From positions 17,757,641 to 17,821,640 of the forward strand of contig NC_058513.1 in NCBI RefSeq assembly GCF_020382885.2: 64,000 bases of DNA, in the 5' to 3' direction. The notes under the pieces are model-generated. The model saw only the letters and a list, made by a program, of their open reading frames with translations. It did no database searches and had not been told where the DNA came from. The stretch comes from Scatophagus argus. Lineage: Eukaryota; Chordata; Actinopteri; Scatophagidae. Position numbers and translations under genes: made by a program. Each line of letters starts with the position of its first letter. Within the stretch, counting starts at the first letter, position 1. Below are positions 24,208-37,400 of the stretch, one piece after another.

Positions 24208-27200
24208 TTAGAGGCTGGTGATATACTCTGCCCCGTTAGCTGACGCCTTGTCTCTGTCTCCCTCTGTTGGCACGCTGCTGTACTGACAGCCAGGAGCGAC
24301 ATCAACCTCGGGTCTCCCTGGATCGGGCAGTGCGGACGGTGGACCCTGCTTCGATGACTTCCTGTCCTTTTTATCCAGCCAGCAGAAAGACACCATGAGG
24401 AACACGGCGGCCAAGGCGACGGTGGCACTGCAGGCGAAGAAGACGTAGAAGTAGTGACCTGTCCTGTCAACCAGGACTCCTACAACGAGAAACAAGAAAA
24501 ATCATCAGCAATGTCAGCATTTCATATCACATACTCTTCAATACTTTCTGAGAAAGTATCTGATGTAAATTCATAAGGAGGCTCCTGAAAGGTGCGTTTA
24601 ACTTAAAGGAAAAAGGGAAACAGGGTAAACTGGTACAGTTTCCAATGGAATGCAAGTTTTTACATGGAAAGTGTATGATAAGCAGACGAGAAAGCGAACC
24701 ATATGTGCTCTCAGTCCACCACCCTTTTCTTCAGATGTCGAGCAAACCAAGTCTGATTGGCCGTGTGTGGAAAGTGAGCCTGTTGTGACTTGTTTGAGAG
24801 GTTGCAGCACTGCTGCATACACGAGCAGTCGGCTAAACAGGGTCAAAGCTGTCATTTGAGACGGCGAGCTTGTGCCCTTTCGCTGCTCGGCCAGTCACAC
24901 TCACTGTGGAGGGACACACCACACCCAACACATGGCCCAGACTTGCTTTGCCTGAATATTTCCACTTTATGCAGCTTCACATTCATACTTTGTTTTCCCC
25001 AGTTTTTCATGTCTTTCCTGTCCAGTTACAAATAAACTCTTTAAAACACGTCTCAGATTACTGCAAAATGTCTCGTCGCAACACTGAACTGAACTGAACC
25101 AGCCAATAGGACAGAAGGAAGTTCATCTGCAGCTGGAATATCAATCTAAACATATCACATGTAACATAACACACTGACGGGGGACAGTTTACTGTAATAT
25201 GAGTACTTTTTTTTTTTACTTTTTTCATACTTGAAGTACATTTTGCTAAGGCTTATACTTAAGGCATTCATTGCAAGTACTTCTGCTTCAGTAAAGGACC
25301 AGAGTACTCCCTCCACCTGAGCAGGCAGACGTGTTTCCTTTCTTTTCTGCACGGCAGCCAAACTGACTGGGAACATGATGTTATTTAGAGCATCAGCCTC
25401 GAGCAGCAGGGGCCAAACCTTCTATTCCTGTATGAAGCCATTCGCAGCACACACAGACAGAAACACTAAAGCAAACTCACATGCAGAGTGAGTGCATGCG
25501 TTTTGTATTTTCTGATGTTTCTGAATTTGCTTCAGAGTGGTTTCAATATTTCTGACTGGTTTCAAAGGTCCAGTCATGTTAATATCCATCAGGTGCAGGG
25601 CTGCTCTGAACGTCTGAATCACTTCAATGCATTTCAGAGCTCAACTAGCTAACTAGTTAAGCAGTTAAATCAGCAGAGCAGGTACACCATGCTGACCTCT
25701 TCGGGTTTTGAATCACGAGCTTTAGCTGAGTCCCTGTTCCATTTAACTTACTAAGTCAAAGTCAGGCGTGAGTATGCAGCGTGTTCACACTGGGAAAGTG
25801 ACCAATCAAGTTCACACTAAGGTTGAAGCAGAGTATGAAAACTGACTGATAAACCTGACTCTGCGGGTGCACAACCTCTGCTGGACATAAAGTGGACAGG
25901 AAGTGCGTATCCACGGCCATCGAGTGTCAGCTCGCTATAATAAATCAGTTGAATGTTCACTGACCTGTAGTAACCCCAGCTGTGATGTAGAGCAGATAAA
26001 CCTGACTGAACGTTTGTTTATCTACGATACACACAATACTGTATTCTAACATAAAAGTTTTATTAAAAAAACTGTACATAACATTTTAGCGTAAAGTTTT
26101 CAACCAAAAAACCCTTCTGTTTTGATTCCTTTAGAGGGAGTAGCTTTATATGTGACATCCATGTCACAAACCCAGAGCAAAGCCAGCACTTAGTTCAGTT
26201 CACCTAAATCTTGACTGTGAGTCTGAGCCGTGCAGACCCATGCTGAGGCAAATTCTGTCCAGATGTTTGGATTACAAAGCGATTACGTCCCACATTCCCA
26301 CCATATCTGTCCTCGCCGTCTCGCACTCTCCGCTCTGTGTGTTTACATTACCTGCCAATGGAGGCCCAATGAGCAGCGTGATGCTCTCCATGATAGCAAG
26401 CAGGCCCAGCGCCGAGGGGAAGCGGCTCATCTCCACTATATCCATGAGGACAGTGAACATCAGGGAGCCCACCACGCTCATGGACAGCCCGTAAACAACC
26501 ACATAAGTCAGCAGCACGTTAAAGCTGGGCCCGATGCAGCAGATACTGTTACTGAGCCCGTTGACGAGCAGAGCCGAGGCAAACATGTAAATGTGTCGCC
26601 CTTTGAACCAGGGCAAGCTGAAGATGATGCCGAAGGGCGGCCTCACCAGGATGTTGACGATACCCAGGATGGAGAGCAGCAGCGCGGCCCGGCCCTGTTC
26701 CATGCCGTTTGCCGTGGCGTAGGGAACCAGATACACCAGGGGCACCACAAACCCGAGCATCATCCAGGTGATGCCTATGGCATACACACAGTAACGTGAA
26801 TTGTTGCAGAACTGATCGAAGGCCATGTGTTTGCTCAGGGATGCCAGCAGGGAGCGCCCTATTGCTCTCACCCACGCCTTTCCCTTCTTCACATTTTCCT
26901 TCTCTGGCGGAGGGGGTCCGTGGTTCATCAGCGGCTGGCCTCGACGTTTGGGGGGCTGCAGGGGCCTCATCACTGCCCCACACACACAGCAGTTGAGCAG
27001 GACAGCCCCTAAGACAAGGAAACTGCCCCTCCATCCCAGCTCCGTGTGGAGGTAGTTACCCAGGAAGGGGAGAGTGCACAGCCCCAGGGCCGTGCCTGTG
27101 GACGACATGGCGTTGGCGAACGCACGCCGACGCACAAAGTAGTGCCCGAGGATCGTCACAGCCGGCTGGAAGCTGAAGCAGAAGCCAAGGCCTGTAACGA

Positions 27201-27424
27201 TGAAAGAAGACGATGTACGCAATGATTTATCATCGAGTTGATTGCTAAAGTAAGTTGGGGAAGAGACTCAAACAGTAAGAAGATCAGACAAGTTAGATAA
27301 ATTTATTTGAAAGAGGAAAACAAAGGTGAACGCTAGCATTTTATCAACACTTTGAGAAAGGTTTCCTACCTCACCTTTGACTGCCTGTATTTACACACAC
27401 ACAGACATGCATGCACGCACGCAT

Positions 27425-27469
<45 letters not shown>

Positions 27470-30400
27470 CTCTCTCTCTCTTTGTTTCACCTCCAAACAA
27501 ACCTGTCTGAGGAAAGTGACCCTAATTGCTGGATTTTGTTGTAGCGTTGATGTCGTGTTCCCATTCACAAATATCAGCAATCACTTAAGCACGTGCAGTG
27601 TTGTTTTTTTGTTCCGTTTCGTCTGCTGGACAGGACAGGAAGTGGACAGGAAGTGGACAGGAAGTGGACAGGAAGTGGACAGTGGTGCGTAGCCACAGTC
27701 ATGGAGTGTCAGCTCGGGATAATAAATCAGCTGAATGTTCACTGACCTGTAATAACCCCAGCTGTGATGTAGAGCTGGCTGATGGACTGGGTAAATGAAC
27801 TGGCAGCCATTCCAAGCCCACTCAGGACTCCGCCCAACATGACTGTCGCCCGGCAACCGAGTTTCTCCACCAACACGCTACAAAAGGGACCTGTGGATCA
27901 AATGTAATGCTCTTAGTTTAATGCATACCGGAGGAGAAATGGGCAAAGGCTCACACGGCTGAGGCGAGGTTGCTTCCTTAATCCTGCGGCGGGTTTCACA
28001 TAACTTGTGTTTAATCTGGAACAGATGAATGAAAGCACTGAAAGCCTGAAAGGCGATCCTTATGTGCACACGGTGAATAAGTGAAGAGTTGACACGCTGA
28101 TAATGGACAAATCTGTTGTCAACGCTGAACAAATTTTACCTTCTCTACTGCATCATTTTGTCTCATTGGTTGCTCATAAACAACCACCAGCTGAAGCCTC
28201 AGCGCTGGTGGGGGGTGCTGGTTAAAGGGCAGCAGCAGCAGTGGCAGATGCAACTCACACTGGAGGTGCCTTTGCTGTTAGGCAACAAGGCTGCAAGGGA
28301 CTGAAGGGAATAATACCTGGACCTAACAGAGCCTTCACCTGGAGGCACCTCAACACAGCTTCACCTCCTTTTACCTCGTGATCAACATAAACCTCTGATT
28401 CTTGTCACCTTCCTGTCAGCTCAGGGAAATTTATAAGATCAAAGCATTCCTGTCTCCAAAAAGCCTGAGAACCGAGATGATCAAAAGAGGATGAAGTGTT
28501 CTTTATAAAATAATCGTGTCTGTAACACACAGTGGATGAAAACATCTTACAGTCACAATTAGATGAATTAACTTCAGATTTCTGACACTTTTTTCATGGT
28601 CGGCATATTTTCAGCAACAGTCATTCTGTGGACTGATGTGCTGTAATTATCTCTTCACAAATCGCTTACCTATAAACAAGTGACTGACTGGAAATGAAAG
28701 GTTCATACTTCAAATGCAATTTAAACTGAACCATTTAACAATTTGTCTAATCGTAAATTTATATTTTCATTCCAAATGACATGTTAGTGTCGATGCTAAA
28801 CAAACACATTTCTGTTCACCATAAATGAGATGTTAAGTGGAAGCTAAAGGATGGAGGGAATCAGAGGGCAGCATGTGTGAACGTGTGAGTCACACATAAC
28901 CAATCTGTGCAGCCTGATAAACTAAACAAAACAAAATTCCACGTGCTGTTAAAGTATCTTAGGTCTGTTTGTTTTATTCACAGAGGGAGAAAGGAACTTA
29001 ATCCTGATAATATGAGCACATATTCCTTCCCCTCATTGTTGAGAGGACGATGAAGGTGATCACTTCTTAAACTTTGAGTGAAACGGTGGTGCCACAGGAA
29101 GAGGCGGAGGAGCGTTTTGTGATAACATTCAAACGCGGCAGATATCGAGAGACTTTCGCTCACTTTGTGATCGGACAACAGCAGACTGTGTTTTCAAAGG
29201 GAGGGAGGAAAGTGGATGAAGGGGAATCTTGATTACAATGAAAAGGGAGGCCAGTACTCACTGTTTGACCGTGACCACAAACTTATTTTGATTATTTTTT
29301 TTTAATGGTGCAAGAGGTTGCCCAGAGCAAACAACACAGTATGTGAACAGAAACGGCACAAAACTTTACAAATAAATCTCAAGGAGGACTCGTATGAAAA
29401 AAAAAAAAAGTGATGATGATTAATCTTAACCTTTACAACTGTTATATAATATAACAGGAAGAGATGGAGGAACGTCAACAGACATCATAAAATATTGGGA
29501 GACTTTAGCCCACTTTGTCACTTTGTCCTCGACTTTGAACTTTCCAGTATTTGTATCCATTTACTGTGATATCAGCTGTCCCCAGTGACTCGTTTCTGAT
29601 CCTTCTAACACAGAAAGTCTCGTGGATCAAGCCAGAAAGCCAAACTAACCACACTGCTTCTGGTTGGTTTGTCCAAGGACTGGAGATCCTGTGAAATTAC
29701 CTCAGAGTCTCCTCCGTTTGTGACTAGTTTTAAGGACAAAGTTTCTCACGAGCACTGAATAAAGTGTGCAACACATACTCATCATAACATCTACATTTTG
29801 CCAAAGAGACAGATGAGAACATGAAGTCTCCAACATCAGAACTGTATAATCATTGATGGACTCACCCCGACACTTTGTATTTACTTTACATGTCCTTTAT
29901 TTGGCCTTGCATAGCCAACAATACTTCCCTGTTTGAGGCAGGTTACACAATGTGCCACCGAAGAAGGGATGGGAAAAGAGATCACTTCAGTGCAGCACAC
30001 TGAGGACCCTGAGAGGAGCAAGTTTTCTTTTCAATTTTTTATGATATCAGACCCAGTTTTTAATGCCATTTATGGCAGGCATGTTATCAGCAAAAGCCAT
30101 TCAGTGTGTTTATGTCCTGTTAATTATTTCTCTACGAAGCAGTTTTCATTGTTAGCCATTCAAATCACCTGCCTACGTACAAGCGATGCATAGCAAGCGA
30201 AGCAGAGTTTTTAATTTTGTCTGTTTGTTTTTTCTATTGGGGATGAGTTTTAAATAGAGCGGCGAGTAACGCCAGCAGAAAGACGAGCCACAGTGACGTG
30301 ACTGATGAAGAAACTGCATACGACGTCACACCTTTCAGCTCAACATTACATCTGCACCACAGTGAATGTGCTGTTTCTTCTTTTAGACCTCACACAGTGT

Positions 30401-31071
30401 GCCTTACGTTTGGAGAAAGATTTCTTTGTAGAGCTCACTTCTTAGCGTACTCAAGTCCCTGAGGGTTGTGGGTAAAAAGCGGGCAACACTTTCTCATGGA
30501 ATAATCTTCTTTAAATCAACACCAACACAGCAAGACGGTGTAAAACACACCCATAGTGTCTCTCTCTAATTTCACGTTTTCCCTGTACAACAACAGCAGG
30601 GGGCACGTTGGGCAATAACACAGTGTGATTATTCCAAACAAAATATATTATGTACCATGATTACACGACTCAAGATAAACGAGTAGTGAGACGAAGGTGT
30701 ATTTTACCTCCTGCGTGAAGCGCCGACGTCATGATGGAGGGCACCCAGGAGGTTTCGCTGTTGGAGGCGTGGAAGTCGTTCTGCAGGTCAGTGTAGAAGA
30801 TTCCCACGCAGGAGGGGAACGCCAGGGTCAAAGCCAGGACCATGATGGTGGCAACCAGCACCACCCAGCCCCAGCCGCCATCTGGAGCCGTGACCGTTCC
30901 CGTTACAGCGGCGGAGCCCCCGCGCTCGCCTCCCCTCCGGCCCTCCTCAGATTCACAGTCGTTGGCCTCTGGAGCTTTCTCCTGCTCCATACCGTTGGCC
31001 TGCTCGCAAACCACGGAGTCCGCCGAGTGGAGCCGTTCACTCGTGCCTCTGATTCCATTTCTCTGAGTCAT
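24208..31071 (-). CDS. slc16a5: Monocarboxylate transporter 6 (SLC16A5), complete
   Basis: A 12-helix major-facilitator membrane protein of the SLC16 family; mammalian MCT6 carries drug-like organic anions rather than lactate. Coding exons in transcript order: 31071-30708, 27890-27747, 27191-26352, 24479-24208, in phase, 539 aa (human 505). The SLC16 signature APDGGWGWVV lies at the start of helix 1, preceded by a charged, low-complexity cytosolic N-terminus. Other matches to MCT6 are FPSCVGIF, ASNSETSWVPSI, CRATVMLGGVLSGLGM, ITGLGFCFSFQ, YFVRRRAFANA, RYCVYAIGITWMMLGF and FTVLMDIV. The central loop carries PPKRRGQP and a K/E-rich stretch. The C-tail ends EYITSL. A 5'-UTR acceptor (cgttgcag|GTGTCC, exon edge about 31172) implies at least one upstream noncoding exon. 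slc16a6 is a less likely alternative; the kctd2 neighbour favours slc16a5, as the two are close on human 17q25. Confidence 0.9.
25878..25993 (-). pseudogene. Duplicated fragment of slc16a5 exon 2 end and its donor
   Basis: This part of intron 3 closely matches 27623-27775, which holds the last 29 coding bases of exon 2 plus the following intron. The copied exon end (25965-25993) still reads CTCTACATCACAGCTGGGG and keeps the donor CTACAG|gtcagtg, with one base change (ATT to ACT). No acceptor or upstream exon sequence was copied, so it is unlikely to be spliced in as a full exon. The match was seen by eye. Confidence 0.78.
27424..27469. repeat. (CA)n microsatellite
   Basis: A pure CA run of about 23 units in slc16a5 intron 2, preceded by GCATGCACGCACGCATGCA-like sequence. 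Confidence 0.95.
27637..27680. repeat. Tandem repeat, four units of AGGAAGTGGAC
   Basis: Four perfect 11-bp units lie in slc16a5 intron 2, about 65 bases past the exon 2 donor in transcript sense. The duplicated block at 25878 has only one to two units, so the array expanded after or differed before duplication. Each unit contains the ETS-like core AGGAAGT. Confidence 0.9.
27891..30707. other. slc16a5 intron 1 with diverged repeat pairs
   Basis: No exon or gene was recognised. Two pairs of similar segments are visible: about 29094-29170 with 29450-29525 (both CAGGAAGAG-GGAGGA-CGT ... GAGACTTT-GC-CACTTTGT), and about 28590-28690 with 30065-30190 (GGCAT-TT-TCAGCAA-AG-CATTC ... TTA-C---ACAAG). 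Confidence 0.45.
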
Positions 31072-31348
31072 TTTCTACTTGACGGTTCAGGGAAGGCTCC
31101 CGTGTTAGCTCTGCAGGGTGTGGAAGTACCGCTGAGGCCCATGTCACCGTGACTGCTGCAACCTTTAAGGACACCTGCAACGACAAAGCAAGCAGGTGGA
31201 GGAGGACACGTGGAGTGGTTAGTGGTGCTTATGGGCTGCAGTGTCAGACTGTCTGTCCACAGTGGGCAGGGACACCACACTGACATTTATGGTTTTATTT
31301 TGGATCTTTCATGTTAGTGCTTTTCATTATGGCTAAACACCTGCAGAA

Positions 31349-31412
31349 CTAACAATCAGAATCAGAATCAGAATCAGAATTCCTTTATTTATCCCTGGAG
31401 GGAAATTCTTGA
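31349..31412 (-). mobile_element. Short retroelement 3' tail with (GATTCT)n repeats
   Basis: The plus strand reads (AATCAG)n AATTCCTTTATTTATCCC and TGGAGGGAAATTC. This is the reverse of a common fish retroelement 3' end that finishes in TTCTGATTCTGATT. Only the very end is present. Confidence 0.7.
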
Positions 31413-34400
31413 TACTTTCTTGAACAATACTTTAGCTTCAGCCAAACTTTGTGCTTAGTGCTAATTTGCCGTGTTAGCACATTAACATGCAAAACTAAGA
31501 GACTAAACGTGATAAATAGTGTACTTGGTACACATCAGCATGAATAGTATTGTTATCGTGAGCGTGTTTGCATGCTGATGCTAGCATTATGCTCCCTGCC
31601 CAGGTTCTGTAAGGAAGCTGCATTTGTTGTGCAAAATGCAAATGTTTCATGGACCAAAACTTTATTGTCTGAGACGTGGGAGGATGTTGAATTTGTTGAA
31701 GTGTACGCAGCCATTTGACCCATCATCAGTGCAAAAATAAAGCAACTTTTACTAGAGTTTTAAAGGACTCAGAGCCTCATGATAAACGCCTGATAGGCTC
31801 TTTGTCCAGCTGGACCCTGGGACACTCAGCAGCTGCTCAGACCTCAGACTACGAGCACGAGTGTGAGGACGGAGGTAAACAGTACTGAATGAAACAATGC
31901 ATTCCTGCTCTTTCAAACCAGCCAGTCATTATACAGCAGCTAACTGGTGAGGGAAACCAACCAGGCAGGCCAAGGTGCCATATTGTAAACAAAGGCATGA
32001 ACATGTGTTAACACCTCCTGAAAATCAACAAAATCACCACCTCGCAGACTTTGTTCTATTGCTTAAGTGTTCAGAGAAACCTAAGAAGCGCTCTCAGATT
32101 TCTTTCCTGTGCAGAACGCCACACAACTCACTCTCTGCAGGTGTGCTTCAGGGCGAAAAGATTTTTTCTGTTTGTTTAGTCAGCTTTTAAAATCACAAAA
32201 TGAGATCCAGGACAGCATGCCTGCAGGTCAGACTGCCAGCGGGTTAACACGGGACTGACACGTACTTGTGAGACCATCTGAATGAAAAGCCTCTTGTGAG
32301 GATTTTCCCAGCCCAGACTCTGATTCCCGGACGTCCCGACCACGGAGCAGATCTCCTGAGAGCTCCCTGATTTAAGTCCCTGTGCTCATGTCATACACGC
32401 TGGGCTTCACAGCGTTTTCCAAATGCTGAGACACAATGAAACTCTCTAAACAGAAACAGCCTACGGAAAACCCAGTTTGTGGTGTTTTTGCTTCGTTTCT
32501 GCTCTTTATGTGCACTTAAGCTCACCAGCTGCTGGCTTCACATCCACCATACAGATGATCAGTCTGCTCACCTCACGTTTATTTATTTTATTTTCTTGGA
32601 ATTTAAACATTTCAAATCCGTTTTTGTGCAACAGACAGAATACTTGTCAACATTCTTTGATCATTCTAAAACACATCCAGACAAGCCTTGTGGTGGATGC
32701 TCAGTCCTGTGACCACCCCACAGGTCCAGGCAGAAGGACACAGAAGCGTATGGACAGAGAGGGAGGACCGACATTCTTCCGGACGCCTGATCGCTATCGC
32801 GTCTGCCCTGCGGTGAGTGGGGAAGAGGCCCTCTGAGTCACCGCCCGCACTCCCTCTTCCTCCTCCGGGACGCCTGTTAAGTGTTACTGAAGATGTCACG
32901 GGCGGACGGAGGCTGTGGGGAGAACATTCCGCGTTTCTCCCTTGATAAATAAAAGTGATGCTGATCAGCTGATCCTCCCTGTGGGACAGTCCGGAGGGAT
33001 GACAGCGTGGGTTAATTGTTTCCCACCGGCATCGAGCCACGCAAAGGGAGCTTTATCAGCCTTAACGACCCACTCTGAGGGCTTTCTGCTGTATTAACAC
33101 GTCGTGGGGGTTTTGTTATTGGTGCCAGCTTTCACTCACGTGGCAACTCGAAATTATTTCGGCTTGTTTACGACTGAAAGCCCCCCCGAAGGGCGCGTTT
33201 TCGCCACCCACCTTTACAAATCCATCTTTATTTCAAACCCGACTCACTGACTCACCGCTACACTGAAAGTGCCGCTTCTTAAAAGGGACAATAAAGCCGT
33301 TTTCTCTTGTAGCCATCACTGTTGTTGCTTCACGCCGACGGACGCATCCTGAACATCACAAGAGGAAGCAAAGAGGAGGCGAATCTCTACTTTAAATGTG
33401 TGAATATGGAGTTAAGATCACCTCTTTTCACGCAGCCTGCGGTCGTCCAGCCTCTGGCGGATCCCTCGCACACAGGCGCGGTCGCTCCTCCATGACTGCC
33501 GGAGAAGCAGTTGCAGCAGCGTTAGCTTCTGCTTCTCTCCAGCGTCCGTCCGCGCGCGCGCAGTGGGAGGAGCCTGCACGTGTCCGGCGTCAGATGCGAG
33601 CAGTGCGCGTGCAGCAGTCCAGCCTGTGGTCTTCACTGTGTCCTGTACTCAAGTACAATTCAGAGGTACTTTACTTACTTACTTCTTATTGTTTTGAACC
33701 TCTACATTATCGGAGGAGGATGTCGTGCTTTTTACTCCACTACGCTTGTTTGACATCAGTTGCTGTTGATTATAATACAAATTATAAATCAGATTTAATG
33801 TCTTCTTACAATATGAAGCCCTGTGACAGTGAGAGAGCTTTCCACTAGTGTTTCCCAGCCAAACCAAACAGGTGACGTAGGTGCTGGGTGGATGAACTTT
33901 TACTGCTCCTAAGTTTTAGAAAAGATGTTTTCTGCGTGGATTCAGCCACAAGCCGCGTGTCCACTTTGTGTGAATTATTTGTGACCAACAATTTGTGTGT
34001 GGTGGCACAAACAAAAATTTTTTGGCCTTTTTTTTTGGTGCAGCGAATTCAAACAGTGAAAAGCATCTGAGCGGGAACGGACAGACACTCACGTTTTGCT
34101 CTCACATCACCACATGAACATTCATCACTGCAAGCTTGGTCTCATTTTAGATAAATAAAAGTTTAGACCCCGCGTGCCGTGACTGACTGCTCCCGGAAAA
34201 GATCTGCATTATTTATTGTTTTAAGCAGCACAGACAAACTTTCACTCAGCTCTTTGGTGTTGGAGCGGCAGCAGCCGTCACATATTCCAGGTGACTGTGA
34301 TGTATGATGTGACTTTACCCCTCACTGCACGGCAAGCAATGGAAATATATGCAAACAAGGCTTAGTAAGCAGTAAAATATTCATGGCTGGTGGAACAAGT

Positions 34401-34480
34401 TGAAATGAGGTCTTTATCAGCAATCTTTCATTATGTTAGAAGTGTGTTTAAGACGTTTCACTGTAAATCCACAGTAAACA
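31413..34480. other. slc16a5 upstream region, no further gene seen
   Basis: No coding exon is recognised. A CpG-rich patch at about 33430-33620 (GTCCGTCCGCGCGCGCGCAG) is a candidate promoter for slc16a5. Possible minus-strand donors lie at about 33140 (CCAC|gtgagtg) and 33258 (TAGCG|gtgagtc). The stretch 33640-33740 is a fragment of the AGTACTT-type repeat. Confidence 0.4.
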
Positions 34481-37400
34481 AGACCAACAAAATGAGGCAC
34501 ATCTTAAAACACAGACACATTTTATGATTAAAAACCAGACAGGGTTTTGTTAAAATTGTTACATGTAAAGAAACAACATTGGTAGACAAAATTCAAAAAA
34601 TACAAAATAAATAAAAGTGAAACAAACAATCAGACAAAATGCTTTGTCAGCTTCCAAACATTTCTCCATTAACGATATTCACATTTGACATCAATACTGT
34701 TGATAAATGAACACAAAGTAACTGTTAATAGGTGACTTTCTCCAACACGTCTAAATGAGTGTACAAGTGTGCATGTTCACAAACGCATGCAGGTGTTTAC
34801 AGATTAACTGGCAAAAATGATCCGTGAATTACGAAAATCTTTCTTCTGCGTGTTGACCTGCAGGTCGCGGGGGGAGTCTGCCATCTGACCGACTGGCTAA
34901 CCTGCATTAGAAGCTTTAGCGACTCTTTCATCCACCGATAGGTTAAACGGACATGACGAGGATACAAAAACAACAGAGAAACAGAACGTGTGAGTAGAGA
35001 ACACGTCTAGCTGTAGACCAACTGTTCCACACATGAAATCTACACCTACACACCACAGAGCCATGCCGTCCCTCTGCTCCACCCACCATGCATCACAGAC
35101 ACTTAGCACGAACACGGAGGCCGGACTAAATCCAGTACACAACATCAGAATCTCTAGAACAACGCATGCTCTCGTGTTTTCACGTGCCCAAACAACAGAG
35201 ATATATTTTACTGTTTTGCAGATTTGTTAAAATTGCACATCATCTGAAGGCTAACTAGTGCAGGTGAAAGTAAAAACTAAAGTCAAAAGTTCTTTTTTTT
35301 GTTTGTTTGTTTTAAAAACAGGGGCTTGGTTCAAGTGTTTAGATAATCACGCTGCAATGTTGGCTTGGTCAGTGGTTCCCAGACTTTTGGTCTTGTGACA
35401 AATTTATGTGATCATTTAAATCATTCAGTTTGATTCCTCAGTAGGTAAAACTATTTTCTAAGTCACAAAACAACAAGTTCAGTGGTCTGCAGTCATGCTA
35501 GCAGCTCTGTACGGCTGCACTTTGGGACAGCAGGGCTTTGGGCTAAGAGCTAACACGCTAACATGTTTGGCAGGCACAAACTTGACCACGTTCGCCGTCC
35601 CAGTTTAGCGTGTTAGCATGCAAATGTTGACATCACCGAGTCAGCAGTTCACCCTCTGGGGAAAACAATGTCTGTACAAAAGTTCATGGCAGCAGCTGCT
35701 GGGATATTACATCTCTCTTCCTCCCTACTCGCTCTCTTGTCTTTAGTGTAGTTTATATGCCAAGAGACAAACGACACATGAGAAACAAAGCTAAAGAGGA
35801 AGTTGATATCCTGACAGCCCCCAGTCCTGGCCAAAGTGGTGGACTGACTGACTGACTGACGGTGCCATCCATTCAGCGCTGCTAGCATGGCTACAGCAAA
35901 ATATTAAGAGGATTTTAAAAATAAGCAGATTTCACTGACAGAAATATGTGACCTCTCCTGGGGACTTTCAGTTTTGGAACCACTGAGCAGTGCGAGGTAC
36001 GATAAAACCGGGTTCACAAAGGTGACGGGTACAGTAAGTGCTTTCAGGGTCGATTACACACATCTCAAAATGGATTCTTTAGTCGTGGCTTCAGCATGCA
36101 ACTCAGGGGGAAACAAAGTAAGAATACAAAACCAAATGATGGCAGGTTTATAGTCAAATCACTTTTCGACATCAAGCGCACAGCTGGAGTTATACAAAGC
36201 AGGAAGGAAAACCCGCTTTGACTTGGTCTTCCTGCCATCGACTGCCCCCTGATTCAATCCCATCTGGTGACGCACGATGCCAACCACCACATTCAGGATT
36301 CAGGGACAGTTTTGAACCTCAAGGTGTTAAGGGACTGTGGGTGGATTTAGCTCAAAAGGAACAGCACAGAGAAAGCAGCTGGAAATCATTTTCTGTTTGT
36401 CAGTAGGTATCATAAAACATGAAATATTGCAGGGGAAAATGGATTCGTTTGCCTCTCACTGAAACACCAACAACAGAAAACGAGCTAAAGACCGTATTAT
36501 AGAATATACCTCAGGTAGGTGCCTCCTGGCTTTTTTAAGGTATGAGAGGCACCTTATGATAAGAAGGGAGAACAACTGTGCACAACACAGGTCAAAGGCA
36601 CAACACTGGACAACAGACGAAGGGAAACAACACCCAAGGTGCTTTGCAAAGGCCCAGAGAACAACAAGGGAGGAGAAAGTGCTCCTCAGTGAGCCGTCCG
36701 GGCATCTTTAGCAGCACACAGTCTGCTCACGACTCAGATCAGCACAATGAAACGCAGTCGAGAGGAAGAAAATAAACAACAAAGAAGAAGTCACGTCAAA
36801 GTTTGAGCTCCGAGGCCGGACTGAGCGCCGTCAGGGAGCAGGACAACAGCTAAGGTAGTTTTTTTTTCTGCTTTAACGCATTCTTTTTGTTCATGCATGA
36901 TATAACATAACTGCATCAAATATGTTCTTTATACAAAGACGGGCGTGTCAAAGTGATCAACGCTGGGGAGAAAGATCAGACGTGCCAGATGGTGACTAAA
37001 ATGTGAGTTCAGTCTGCACGGCGGGCGACAAACAGATGTTTCGTATTCCTCGTCTGATATGTGGAATTACAAAGTCTCATTTACAGCAGCAACAGCATCG
37101 AAGTCTGATAAGAGCGAGTGTTTGGAGGGCGCAGTGGACCGACAGATTCCTGGTGAGCTCCAGGAACCTGAATTTGGCATTCTTCATTAATTCCTGATAT
37201 TTTATACACTAAACGATTAATTGTAAAAAATCGTTTGGAGATGTTGCTACAAGCACCATCACAGGACAACTTATTGTCAAGAGAAACTTTCTTAGCCAAG
37301 TTGGAAACTTTCTGCTGGCACTGAAAGAAGAAGTCACATCTAAACTAAAGGCTTCCCTGTGAAGACACCCGTGCCATCCGGCTCAGGCGTCTCTGGGCCT

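Noticed and set aside
26230-26799. Plus-strand 189-aa open frame rich in His, Gln and Asp
   Set aside because: It is the reverse-strand shadow of the slc16a5 central exon, whose minus-strand frame matches MCT6 throughout.
27424-27680. Direct repeats that might look like a CRISPR array
   Set aside because: They are a CA microsatellite and an uninterrupted 11-bp tandem array with no unique spacers, in a vertebrate intron.
24208-31071. Assignment as slc16a6 (MCT7) instead of slc16a5
   Set aside because: Phrases such as ASNSETSWVPSI, CRATVMLGGVLSGLGM and FVRRRAFANA fit MCT6 better, and kctd2 is the neighbour of SLC16A5 in human.
30697-31152. Plus-strand 151-aa open frame over slc16a5 exon 1
   Set aside because: Shadow of the GC-rich first coding exon; no independent similarity or signal.
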